Source: Bacillota bacterium
Lineage (GTDB): Bacteria > Bacillota > Sulfobacillia > JAMDAP01 > JAJYMS01
DNA: 33,576 bases
Reading direction: 5' to 3'
Assembly: GCA_021786825.1 (NCBI GenBank)
Contig: JAJYMS010000211.1
Location: 1-33,576 of the forward strand
The position numbers and the translations under genes are program-made. Each line of letters starts with the position of its first letter. Positions within the stretch are counted from its first letter, which is position 1. Below are positions 25,918-33,576 of this stretch, piece after piece. The notes under the pieces are model-generated. The model searched no databases and was not told the origin of the DNA. It worked only from the letters and a program-made list of their open reading frames with translations.

Positions 25918-28246
25918 CTGGCACTGTCCCTGGTGCGCGGGCCGGACCTACAAACACCAGGCCAGCCGGGTCGACGGCCTGCCCATCTTGAGGTGCACCG
26001 AGTGCGGGGTCGCTTCCCTGGCCGCCGTTCCGGTCGATACCAAGACTCTGTATGGCGAGACTTACTTCCTGAAGCCCGGGCGGCAGGGCCTGCAGCTCGA
26101 GGGCTACGACGATTACGAGGCCATCGGCCTGGAAGAGTTTCAGTGGCGGCTGTCGATGCTCGGCCCCGCCAACGATGGACTCCTGCTGGACGTGGGGTGT
26201 GCCACGGGAAAATTCTTGGAAGTCGCGCGCGGCGCGGGTTGGCGGCCCAAGGGAGTGGAGGTTTCAGCCTATGCGGCGGGCGTAGCCCGGGCAAAGGGTT
26301 TTGACGTCTTCACGGGCACTCTCGAAGGAGCGGCCTTCCCCGACGACACTTTCGATGCCGTGACCCTGTTTGACGTGGTGGAGCACGTCGAAGAACCGCG
26401 AAGCCTGCTGGCGGAGGTACGCCGCGTTCTCAAGCCGGGCGGGTGCCTCGCCATCATTATGCCTGATGCCGGCTCCGGTCGCGCCTGTGCGGCAGGTGAC
26501 GGCTGGATCGGGTACACCGCATCGTTGGAGCACGTTCTGTACTTCGACGCAACCAGTTTGCGACGCGTGCTGAACGAGACCTTCGACGCCTCCCAAGGCC
26601 TGATCTGGAGCATGGAGCGCGGACCCTACGACCTGCTCTGCGCCACGCTGGTTCGGCCCCTCGATTCGGCGCCAAAACACGGCGCGGCCGGGAGCGGAAA
26701 ACCATTGCGGGTGCTCATGGTAAACCGCGCCACCACCTTCGCCGTGCCAGGGGGAGACACGGTCCAGATGCTCCAGACCAAGCGCCAGCTTGAAAACCTG
26801 GGCGCCGAGGTCGACGTGTCTTTGGCCGCCACCCCTAACGCAGCCGGTTACGACCTGGTGCACGGTTTCAACCTGCAAGTCCCCTTGGAAACGCTGACTC
26901 AGGTGACCCACATCAGAGAGCGTACGCCGGAAGTTCCCCTCCTGCTCTCCACCATCTACTACGATCAGAGTGAAAAACTCTGGGGGCAAGAGGCCATCGC
27001 CCAGGCTTTTCGACAGGCCAAAGGACCGGGCGATCTGGCGCACCGTCTGCAAGAGGTCGAGCTTCGAAGCTGCGCGGTCCGAGGTTTCACCCCGTGGGGG
27101 AGAAACCTCCCGCACCCGAATTTTGAACAGGCGCAGCGAGCCCTGCTCCAACTCGCCGACCACTTATTGCCCAACAGTTACATGGAGATGCAGCAGATCG
27201 GCATTGCTTTAGGGATCCGGAACACGAACTTCACGGTCATACCCAACGCGGTTGACCCCGAACTCTTCGCCCACGCTTCTTCTGACCGGTTTGTCTCCCG
27301 ATACGGCGTAAAGGATTTCGTCCTTTGCGCCGCGCGCAAGGAAGGCGGAAAAAACCAACTGATGCTGATCCAGGCTCTGGCCGGCCTGGGGGTCCCGCTG
27401 GTCCTCATCGGTGCCGCCCATGATCCGCTCTATCTAAAGCTTTGCACGGCTTACGCCTCGCCGCAAACCCTACTGATCGACGACCTGCCCCAGGAGGAAC
27501 TGGCCTCCGCGTACGCCGCCGCGCGAGTGCATGTCCTTCCCAGTTGGGGCGAAACCACCGGTTTGTCCAGCCTCGAGGCCGCCCTGGGGGGGTGCAACAT
27601 CGTGGTCGGCGACCGGGGATCGACCTGGGAGTACTTCCGCGAATACGCTTACTACTGCGATCCCGGAAGTGTTCGTTCGATCCGTGATGCGGTAGTGGCG
27701 GCCTACCGCAACTACCCCGTCGACGGACCTCGGCGGGAAGCCTTGCGGCACCTGGTCTTGTCCCGATACAACTGGGGGGAGGCCGCCAAGCAAACCCTGG
27801 AGGCCTACCATAAGATCCTCTCCCGGCCGGCCCGGCGCGCCGCCCCGGTGGTGCCGGGAACCCGCCTTTTCGTCTATCTGGCCTACCCCGACTGGTCCGA
27901 CCCCTCCGACTGGCAAGCTGTCATCGGCTGGTTCCTCAGCCGCCACCGCCCGTCCGACGATGTTTCGCTCCTCCTCCGCGCGGATCCGCAGGCCGATCCG
28001 CCGGCTGCGGGTCTGTACCAGGCCCTCAGCGAGTTCGTCAGCTCCGGGCTTGGACAGGATCCCGAACAGATCCCGGATACCGTAATTGTTGACGACTCGC
28101 TCGACGGGCGGCGGGAGGAAGACCTCCTGCGGCAGGCGGACGCGTTCGTAAGCAGCGCGGCTGTGGCCAAAAATAATTGGCGCTCCCGGGCCTCCGCCCT
28201 CGGGAAGCCGGTCATTGAACTCGCGCCGCCCGCGGCAACCGCTTGA
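25907..28246 (+). CDS. Fusion protein: zinc-ribbon-like N-terminus, SAM methyltransferase, GT4-type glycosyltransferase, C-terminal extension
   Basis: CPWC...CTEC; LLLDVGCATGKFLEVARGAGWRPKGVEVS...FDAVTLFDVVEHVEEPRSLLAEVRRVLKPGG; then LRVLMVNRATTFAVPGGDTVQMLQTKRQLENLGAEVDV...VIPNAVDPELF...HVLPSWGETTGLSSLEAALGGCNIV. GTG start at 25907 with a GGAGG RBS. Confidence 0.85.
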   Translation: MPVSWHCPWCAGRTYKHQASRVDGLPILRCTECGVASLAAVPVDTKTLYGETYFLKPGRQGLQLEGYDDYEAIGLEEFQWRLSMLGPANDGLLLDVGCATGKFLEVARGAGWRPKGVEVSAYAAGVARAKGFDVFTGTLEGAAFPDDTFDAVTLFDVVEHVEEPRSLLAEVRRVLKPGGCLAIIMPDAGSGRACAAGDGWIGYTASLEHVLYFDATSLRRVLNETFDASQGLIWSMERGPYDLLCATLVRPLDSAPKHGAAGSGKPLRVLMVNRATTFAVPGGDTVQMLQTKRQLENLGAEVDVSLAATPNAAGYDLVHGFNLQVPLETLTQVTHIRERTPEVPLLLSTIYYDQSEKLWGQEAIAQAFRQAKGPGDLAHRLQEVELRSCAVRGFTPWGRNLPHPNFEQAQRALLQLADHLLPNSYMEMQQIGIALGIRNTNFTVIPNAVDPELFAHASSDRFVSRYGVKDFVLCAARKEGGKNQLMLIQALAGLGVPLVLIGAAHDPLYLKLCTAYASPQTLLIDDLPQEELASAYAAARVHVLPSWGETTGLSSLEAALGGCNIVVGDRGSTWEYFREYAYYCDPGSVRSIRDAVVAAYRNYPVDGPRREALRHLVLSRYNWGEAAKQTLEAYHKILSRPARRAAPVVPGTRLFVYLAYPDWSDPSDWQAVIGWFLSRHRPSDDVSLLLRADPQADPPAAGLYQALSEFVSSGLGQDPEQIPDTVIVDDSLDGRREEDLLRQADAFVSSAAVAKNNWRSRASALGKPVIELAPPAATA

Positions 28247-28258
28247 GGGCGGCTTCGC

Positions 28259-29149
28259 CTAGCGCTTCAGCCGCGGGTCCAGGGCGTCGCGCAGCCCGTC
28301 CCCGAACAGGTTCAGGGCCAGTACGGTGACGGTGATGGCGAGGCCGGGAAAGGCGGCCACATAAGGCGCCGTGTGAATATACTCCCGGGACCGGGCGAGC
28401 ATGGCCCCCCACTCGGCCATCGGCGGCTCCACCCCCAGCCCCAGGAACCCCAGCGCCGCGGCGTCCAGGATGGCTTCCGAGGTTCCCAGGGTCGCGCGGA
28501 CGATAATGGGAGCCAGGACGTTGGGCAGCAGGTGACGGGCGATCACGTGCCCGGCCGAAGCGCCGGAGGCCAGGGCGGCGGTGACGAAGTCGTTCTCCTT
28601 GACCGACAAGATGGAACCCCGGACGATCCGGGCGTACTGGGGAATCGAGATGATCCCGATGGCGATCATCGCCTTGTTCAGCCCGCGCCCCAGCAAAGCC
28701 ATAATGGCGATGGCCAGCAGGAGCGAGGGAAAGGCCAGCAAGACGTCCATCACCCGCATGAGCAGGTCATCCAACCGGCCGCCGAAGTATCCCGCCAGGG
28801 ATCCCAGGGTGACGCCGGCGGCCAGCCCGATCCCGACCGCCACCAGGCCCACCAGCAGCGACCGGCGGCCGCCGTGGATGATCCGCGAAAGGATGTCGCG
28901 CCCGAACTCGTCGGTCCCCAGCGGGTGCTGGATGTCCGGGGCGTGCAAGGCGATGGCGTAATCCCCCGCGTCGGGGTCGTAGGGCGCGATCCAATACGCC
29001 CCCAGGGCGAGTCCAGCCACCATCAGAAAGACCGCCGCCCCCGCCAGGGCCAGGCGGTGACGGCGTAACCGCCGCCAGACCTCCCGGGCCCACGACTTTG
29101 GCGCGGCAGGGAACACCTTCTGGTGGGGCGCCTCCAGAACTTTGGGCAT
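28259..29149 (-). CDS. Oligopeptide/dipeptide-type ABC transporter permease (DppC/OppC family)
   Basis: 296 aa; HPLGTDEFGRDILSRIIHGGRRSLLVGLVAVGIGLAAGVTLGSLAGYFGG; EAA-like loop ASGASAGHVIARHLLPNVLAPIIV. Confidence 0.93.
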   Translation of the reverse strand: MPKVLEAPHQKVFPAAPKSWAREVWRRLRRHRLALAGAAVFLMVAGLALGAYWIAPYDPDAGDYAIALHAPDIQHPLGTDEFGRDILSRIIHGGRRSLLVGLVAVGIGLAAGVTLGSLAGYFGGRLDDLLMRVMDVLLAFPSLLLAIAIMALLGRGLNKAMIAIGIISIPQYARIVRGSILSVKENDFVTAALASGASAGHVIARHLLPNVLAPIIVRATLGTSEAILDAAALGFLGLGVEPPMAEWGAMLARSREYIHTAPYVAAFPGLAITVTVLALNLFGDGLRDALDPRLKR

Positions 29150-29164
29150 GGGGTCCCCCGTCTT

Positions 29165-30166
29165 CTAGGAATAGCGAATGCGCGGGTCCAGGAAGGCGTA
29201 GAGCACGTCGACGACCAGGTTGACCAGGACGAACACCGTCGCCACCAGCAGGACCACCCCGTTCACGAGCGGGTAGTCCCCGTTTTGGATCGCCGTCACC
29301 GCCAGGCCGCCGACCCCCGGCAGGGAGAAAACCGTTTCCGTCAGCACCGCCCCGCCGAGCAGGGCGCCGACCTGCAGGCCGATCACGGTAGTGACAGGAA
29401 TTAAAGCGTTCTTCAGGGCGTGCTTGTAGATGACCACGCGCTCCGCCAGTCCTTTCGCCCGGGCGGTCCGGATGTAATCCTGGCGGATCACGTCCAGTAA
29501 GCTGGAGCGGGTCATCCGGGCGATCAGGGCGGTAGAGTACGCCGCCAGGGCAACCGACGGCAGGACCAGGTGTGCCAGCGCGCTCCTGAACCCGATCCAG
29601 TCGCCGCGGACCAAGGTCTCCAGCAGGTAGAAATTTGTCCGGGTATCGATTCCCAGGGTCAGGTCGATGCGCCCCGAGACCGGCAGCAGTTTCCACTTGA
29701 CGGAGAACAGGGCGATCAGCATCAGGCCAAGCCAGAAGATCGGCGTGGAAACGCCCGCCAGCGCCCCAACCATGCCGGCGTGGTCGATAGCGCTGTATTG
29801 CTTTACGGCGGAAATAACGCCCACCGTCACCCCGCAGAGCACCGCGAGCAGGATACTGACCAGGGTGAGTTCGATGGTGTGGGGGAACCGGGTCAGGACC
29901 TCTTGCGTAACCGGTACCCGGGTCAGCCAGGAGGACCCCAGGTCCCCCCGGACGGCGTGGGAGAGAAAGCGCAGGTACTGGACGTAGACGGGTTGGTCGA
30001 GCCCCAGCATCTGCCGCAGTTCTTCCATCTTTTCCGGGGTGGCGTGCTGGCCCAGGATCACCCCCGTGGGGTCGGCGGCGAGGGACAGAGCCGCGAACAC
30101 CAGCAAGGTGATCCCCAGCAGCACGGGGATCAGCAGCAGCAGTCGCCTCTCGACGTAGGTCAGCAT
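29165..30166 (-). CDS. Oligopeptide/dipeptide-type ABC transporter permease (DppB/OppB family)
   Basis: MLTYVERRLLLLIPVLLGITLLVFAALSLAADPTGVILG...DYIRTARAKGLAERVVIYKHALKNALIPVTTVIGLQVGALLGGAVLTETVFSLPGVGGL. GGAGG precedes the ATG at 30166. Confidence 0.93.
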   Translation of the reverse strand: MLTYVERRLLLLIPVLLGITLLVFAALSLAADPTGVILGQHATPEKMEELRQMLGLDQPVYVQYLRFLSHAVRGDLGSSWLTRVPVTQEVLTRFPHTIELTLVSILLAVLCGVTVGVISAVKQYSAIDHAGMVGALAGVSTPIFWLGLMLIALFSVKWKLLPVSGRIDLTLGIDTRTNFYLLETLVRGDWIGFRSALAHLVLPSVALAAYSTALIARMTRSSLLDVIRQDYIRTARAKGLAERVVIYKHALKNALIPVTTVIGLQVGALLGGAVLTETVFSLPGVGGLAVTAIQNGDYPLVNGVVLLVATVFVLVNLVVDVLYAFLDPRIRYS

Positions 30167-30228
30167 GGAAGGTCCTCCCAGGGCCGGCCTCCGGCCGGAC
30201 CCCGCCAAATCCGCCACGGCAGACAAGA

Positions 30229-30256
30229 GGGAATGTGACCCCCGGGCCACATTCCC
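30229..30256 (-). promoter_or_regulatory. Intercistronic stem-loop between substrate-binding protein and permease genes
   Basis: Perfect 9-bp inverted repeat GGGAATGTG ... CACATTCCC (30229-30237/30248-30256), without a strong T-run. Confidence 0.55.
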
Positions 30257-30276
30257 CCTGTTACCCTGCGTTTCGC

Positions 30277-31890
30277 CTACTGGGGCGCCGTCAGCTTCAT
30301 GACCTCGCGCAGCCAGACGCTGCCGGTCGGGTGCAGCGAGTAGTTGGCGATGTTGGCGCGCATGGCCACGATGTCCTGAGCGTGGCTGACGAAGATCCAC
30401 GGCGCGTCCGCCACGATCAGTTTCTGCGCGTCGGAGTAGAGCTTGGCGCGCGCGGTCTCGTTCAGCTCCTGGGCGGCGTCCGCCAGCAACTTATCCACCT
30501 GGTCATTCTTGTAGAACATGTTGTTCAGACCGGCCCCGATCTGGCTGGAGTGGAAATGGACGAAGAGGAAGTTGTCCGGGTCCCCGTTGTCGCCAATCCA
30601 GCCGAACAGATAGGCCTCCCCCTTCTTGTCCTTCTGGACCGCCTGCTTGTGCTCCTTCCACGGGTTGGAGACGATCTTCATCTCCACCCCGATCTTCGCC
30701 AGGTCGGCCTTCAGCGCCTCCGCCAGCTTGTCGCCGGCGGGGTTGTACGGCCGGGGGTTGGTGTAGGCGTACAGGTCGAACTTCAGCGGGTTGGAGGGGC
30801 TGTAACCGGCCTTTTCCAGCAACTTCTTGGCTTCATCGGGATTGTACGCGTAAGGCTTCAGGGAGGGGTCGTAGCCGGAGAGGCCGGGCGGGAGCGGGCC
30901 GTTGGCCAGGGCGCCGACGTCCTTGTACAGCGCCTTGATGGCCGCTTCACGGTTGAAAGCCATGGACACGGCCTGGCGCACGTCAGGGTTGTTGAAGGGC
31001 TTGCGGTCGACCCGGAAACCGATGTAGTTGATGTTCATCCCCGGTCCCATCAGCACCCGGATGTCCTTGCTGGCCTTCAGGCGATCCAGGTCCTGGGGCG
31101 CCACGCCGTCGATCATGTCGACCTGGCCGGCGATCAGTTCATCGGCGCGCACGGTGTTTTCCTTGGTGACCTTGAAGATTACCTTGTCGACCGCCGGCCG
31201 GCCGCCCCAGTACTGGTCGAAGGCCTTCAGGACGATCTGCTGCTCCTTGTCCCACTTCTCGAACATGAAGGGGCCGGTGCCCACGGGGTGCTGCCCGAAG
31301 CCCTTGGGGTCCTTCTGGAAGGCCGTCGGGCTGATGATGGGAGCGGCCAGGCCCATAGCCAGGTTGCGGAGGAAAGGCGCGTAGGGGGTCTTCAGGGTGA
31401 TCCTGACGGTGTAGTCGTCAACCTTTTCCACCTTGTCCCAGACGGCGGGGTCAAAGGTGAAACCGGCGTAGGGCATGTCGTCGGTGGCGTTGGGTTTCAT
31501 CTGGCGGGTAAAGGAGAAGACCACGGCGTCAGCGTTGAAATCGCCGCCGTCATGGAACTTGACGCCCTTGCGGAGGTGGAAGGTCCAGACCTTGCCGTCG
31601 TTGGAGTGCTCCCACGTGGTCGCCAAGGCCGGCTCCACATCGGTGCTCCCCTTCTTGTAGCGGACCAGGTTGTCGTAGAGGTTGTTCATCACCTTGGCTG
31701 ATTCGCCGTCATCCACCAGGGCCGGGTCAAGCGAGATCGAGTCGGAGCCCCGCGCGTACACCAGGACCTTTTCCTTGGCGGGCGTCGGTTGACCCGGTGC
31801 GGCCGGCTGCTGGCTCTTGGCGCACCCCGCCAAAACTGCGCCGGCAACCAGCGACAGCACCATGGCCAGGGCCACAATCCTGCGTTTCAC
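30277..31890 (-). CDS. ABC transporter substrate-binding lipoprotein (SBP family 5)
   Basis: Lipobox VAGAVLAGC; DSISLDPALVDDGESAKVMNNLYDNLVRYKKG...WTFHLRKGVKFHDGGDFNADAVVFSF. Start codon approximate (GTG at 31890). Confidence 0.92.
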   Translation of the reverse strand: MKRRIVALAMVLSLVAGAVLAGCAKSQQPAAPGQPTPAKEKVLVYARGSDSISLDPALVDDGESAKVMNNLYDNLVRYKKGSTDVEPALATTWEHSNDGKVWTFHLRKGVKFHDGGDFNADAVVFSFTRQMKPNATDDMPYAGFTFDPAVWDKVEKVDDYTVRITLKTPYAPFLRNLAMGLAAPIISPTAFQKDPKGFGQHPVGTGPFMFEKWDKEQQIVLKAFDQYWGGRPAVDKVIFKVTKENTVRADELIAGQVDMIDGVAPQDLDRLKASKDIRVLMGPGMNINYIGFRVDRKPFNNPDVRQAVSMAFNREAAIKALYKDVGALANGPLPPGLSGYDPSLKPYAYNPDEAKKLLEKAGYSPSNPLKFDLYAYTNPRPYNPAGDKLAEALKADLAKIGVEMKIVSNPWKEHKQAVQKDKKGEAYLFGWIGDNGDPDNFLFVHFHSSQIGAGLNNMFYKNDQVDKLLADAAQELNETARAKLYSDAQKLIVADAPWIFVSHAQDIVAMRANIANYSLHPTGSVWLREVMKLTAPQ

Positions 31891-31946
31891 CCTCCTGTTC
31901 CCCCCTCTTAGCCTTGGGGCCCCCGCCATCGCGGGGTGCCATTTTC

Positions 31947-31976
31947 TGTATAGCTAATTCGCCCCCCGGGACTCAA
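31947..31976 (-). promoter_or_regulatory. Candidate sigma-A promoter of the ABC transporter operon
   Basis: TTGAGT - 18 bp - TATACA on the minus strand, upstream of the SBP gene. Confidence 0.45.
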
Positions 31977-32042
31977 TTCCTTCCGCCGCCAACCGGCCGC
32001 GGACTGGAGTTCTCCGGGGTCTAGCCCGGGCCTGACCCGCAT

Positions 32043-32383
32043 ATGGTCTGGTGGCGGGGGGAGAACGAGATCAGTAGCCTGTACGCGGTGGTCATGGCGG
32101 GCGGCAGGGGGGAGCGGTTCCGGCCGTGCAGCCGCCGCCGGACCCCCAAGCAGTTTTTGACGCTGGTCGCGGACCGGTCGATGCTGCAGCTCACGGTCGG
32201 CCGGGTTCGCGACTGCGTGCCGATGGAGCGGAAACCTGGTCGGTTGGACCGGGCATGGCTTACACCATTCCGCCTGGGCTGGTGCACAAGGTGATGGCGG
32301 AGACAGACTTGATCATTTTCGAGGTCTCCACGCCCGATCTGGATGACGTGCTGCGCTTGCGGGATGAGCACGGGCGGGCCTGA
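32043..32383 (+). pseudogene. Remnant of a manC-like mannose-1-phosphate guanylyltransferase with C-terminal cupin (internal deletion plus frameshift)
   Basis: Frame 1: [43 protein letters not shown] (GT-A N-terminus). After ~32,215 the family signal continues in another frame: [50 protein letters not shown] (cupin C-terminus). The intervening several hundred codons are absent. Confidence 0.75.
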
Positions 32384-32432
32384 CAGGCTTTCCGGGGAGT
32401 CCGCCAGGAGTCAAAACGGCCCCTTCGACATG

Positions 32433-32460
32433 CATCGCCGCCCCTCGACGGGCGGCGATG
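32433..32460. other. Perfect inverted repeat, possible terminator
   Basis: 11-bp perfect stem CATCGCCGCCC-CTCGAC-GGGCGGCGATG. Followed on the plus strand by GTATTT, only weakly terminator-like. Confidence 0.5.
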
Positions 32461-32485
32461 GTATTTGCTGGCAAACTGTCCTGTC

Positions 32486-32561
32486 TGTGGATTTGCGCCC
32501 TGTGGATATTGTGCGTAACCCTGGGGATAACGCCCCAAAAGGCAGTTTCGCCTGTGGATAA
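32486..32561. repeat. Cluster of DnaA-box-like 9-mers
   Basis: TGTGGATTT (32486), TGTGGATAT (32501), TGGGGATAA (32522), TGTGGATAA (32553), all in one orientation. The last matches the reverse complement of TTATCCACA exactly. Confidence 0.5.
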
Positions 32562-32631
32562 CTGTGTGGACTGTCAGAAAGTGTCGGCCTCGTCCCCGTC
32601 CCTTGGTCGAAGCGCCTGATACCGGGTCGGG

Positions 32632-33027
32632 TTAACGGTTCCGGTCGAGGATACGGGGCTCCCGATCCCCCGGGGTCAACGTTTTCCGGTAGGCGTCCTG
32701 GGATCGCCGCGCCTCCGCCAAACCCGCGATTTGCCCCGCGGTCTGGCGCATCATCTCCTGCAACCTGGCGGCGTTGGCCTGGTCGAGCTTCACCAGACGG
32801 TTCAACAACGCCACCGCCCGTTCCCGCAGGGCGGGATCCTCCGTCCGGGGGTCAAGCTCGCCGCAGCCCTGCAGCAACAGCTCCCGGTCCTGGACCAGGG
32901 CTAGGAAATCCTCCACGCGTCCCCCGGCCAGAGCCCCCCGCTGCTTCTCCGCCAGGGCGAGCAACTCCGCATAAATCTCCACCTGGCGCTCCAGCCCCAC
33001 CGGAGCGGCGGGAAGCAGCTCAGCCAT
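32632..33027 (-). CDS. FliT-like flagellar chaperone
   Basis: 131 aa; MAELLPAAPVGLERQVEIYAELLALAEKQRGALAGGRVEDFLALVQDRELLLQ; small helical protein directly after fliS. Confidence 0.55.
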   Translation of the reverse strand: MAELLPAAPVGLERQVEIYAELLALAEKQRGALAGGRVEDFLALVQDRELLLQGCGELDPRTEDPALRERAVALLNRLVKLDQANAARLQEMMRQTAGQIAGLAEARRSQDAYRKTLTPGDREPRILDRNR

Positions 33028-33028
33028 T

Positions 33029-33406
33029 TTAGGCCCCTTCCCGCACGCAGGCTTGCTCCCAGGCGTCACGGAGGGGCGTCAACAGGTCGATCGCTTGCTG
33101 GACCCGCCAGGGTTCGGCGCTGGCCAAGGACAGAGCCAGGTGGCGGCGCAAGAAGTCGTAGATGTTGTAAAGATTCTTGGCCAGCGGCCCCGCCTCCAAC
33201 TTAAGGCTGGACATCAACTCGGAAATTACCGCCTGGGCCCTCCCAAGTTGCCGGTTGGCGTCCTCGATCCGGCCGTCCTGCAAGGACGCCTTGCCCTGTT
33301 GCATGAACCGGATCGCTCCGTCGAAAAGCATCAACACCAGCCGCGCCGGGCTTGCGGTCTGTACCTGGGTGGCCTGGTAGCGCAGAAGCGGGGTGGCGAT
33401 GGCCAT
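33029..33406 (-). CDS. fliS: Flagellar export chaperone FliS
   Basis: 125 aa; YQATQVQTASPARLVLMLFDGAIRFMQQGKASLQDGRIEDANRQLGRAQAVISELMSSLKLEAGPLAKNLYNIYDFLRRHLALS. Confidence 0.95.
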   Translation of the reverse strand: MAIATPLLRYQATQVQTASPARLVLMLFDGAIRFMQQGKASLQDGRIEDANRQLGRAQAVISELMSSLKLEAGPLAKNLYNIYDFLRRHLALSLASAEPWRVQQAIDLLTPLRDAWEQACVREGA

Positions 33407-33442
33407 GAAAGAGCCTCCTTCTGGGAATGTGAGCGAAAATGC

Positions 33443-33576
33443 TTAAGCGAGCGCGGACAGCCGGGAGTTCAGATCGGCCGTCTGTTGCTGTAACGCCGCC
33501 AGGGCCTGCTCCATCGCGGTAAACTGCTGGACCAGGGTATCGTGGCGCTGGTCGAGTCGCTGCTGCATCAGCGTGA
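33443..33576 (-). CDS. fliD: Flagellar hook-associated protein 2 (FliD), C-terminal fragment
   Basis: Minus strand reads TLMQQRLDQRHDTLVQQFTAMEQALAALQQQTADLNSRLSALA*, typical of the FliD C-terminus, immediately upstream of fliS. Confidence 0.85.
   Translation of the reverse strand, partial: TLMQQRLDQRHDTLVQQFTAMEQALAALQQQTADLNSRLSALA

Noticed and set aside
30235-31701. 488-aa plus-strand ORF
   Set aside because: Antisense to the clear substrate-binding protein gene.
1-33576. CRISPR arrays, tRNA/rRNA genes, transposases, integrases, toxin-antitoxin or phage genes
   Set aside because: Looked for regularly spaced repeats, tRNA-like segments and recognisable protein motifs on both strands; none seen. 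The accessory block therefore has no visible mobility genes.

Overview
High-GC bacterial chromosome segment. Gene content (secA-prfB-hpf, csaB/wecG, DUF5693-like and DUF5317-like proteins, fliD-fliS) suggests a spore-former-like Firmicute of the Desulfotomaculum/Pelotomaculum type; this taxonomic call is inference. Three blocks are visible. (1) ~1-18,310, nearly all on the minus strand: partial ftsE, a SAM methyltransferase, split transketolase, WecG/TagA glycosyltransferase, CsaB pyruvyltransferase, a DUF5693-like membrane protein, prfB with a programmed +1 frameshift, a ZIP transporter, secA, a DUF5317-like protein, two tandem HD-GYP proteins, two tiny overlapping ORFs, an uncharacterised 236-aa protein, a CofC/MobA-like protein, hpf and a cold-shock gene. 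(2) ~18,469-32,383, probably accessory: plus-strand dTDP-rhamnose genes followed by three large glycosyltransferase/methyltransferase genes, a minus-strand oligopeptide-type ABC transporter without visible ATPase genes, and a decayed manC-like remnant. (3) 32,632-33,576: a FliT-like chaperone, fliS and the 3' end of fliD. No CRISPR array, rRNA, tRNA, transposase or integrase was recognised. The most interesting leads are the two tiny ORFs in the operon leading into the HD-GYP pair, the divergent GT/MT fusion cluster next to flagellar genes, the DnaA-box-like cluster at 32,486-32,561, and the collapsed manC remnant.
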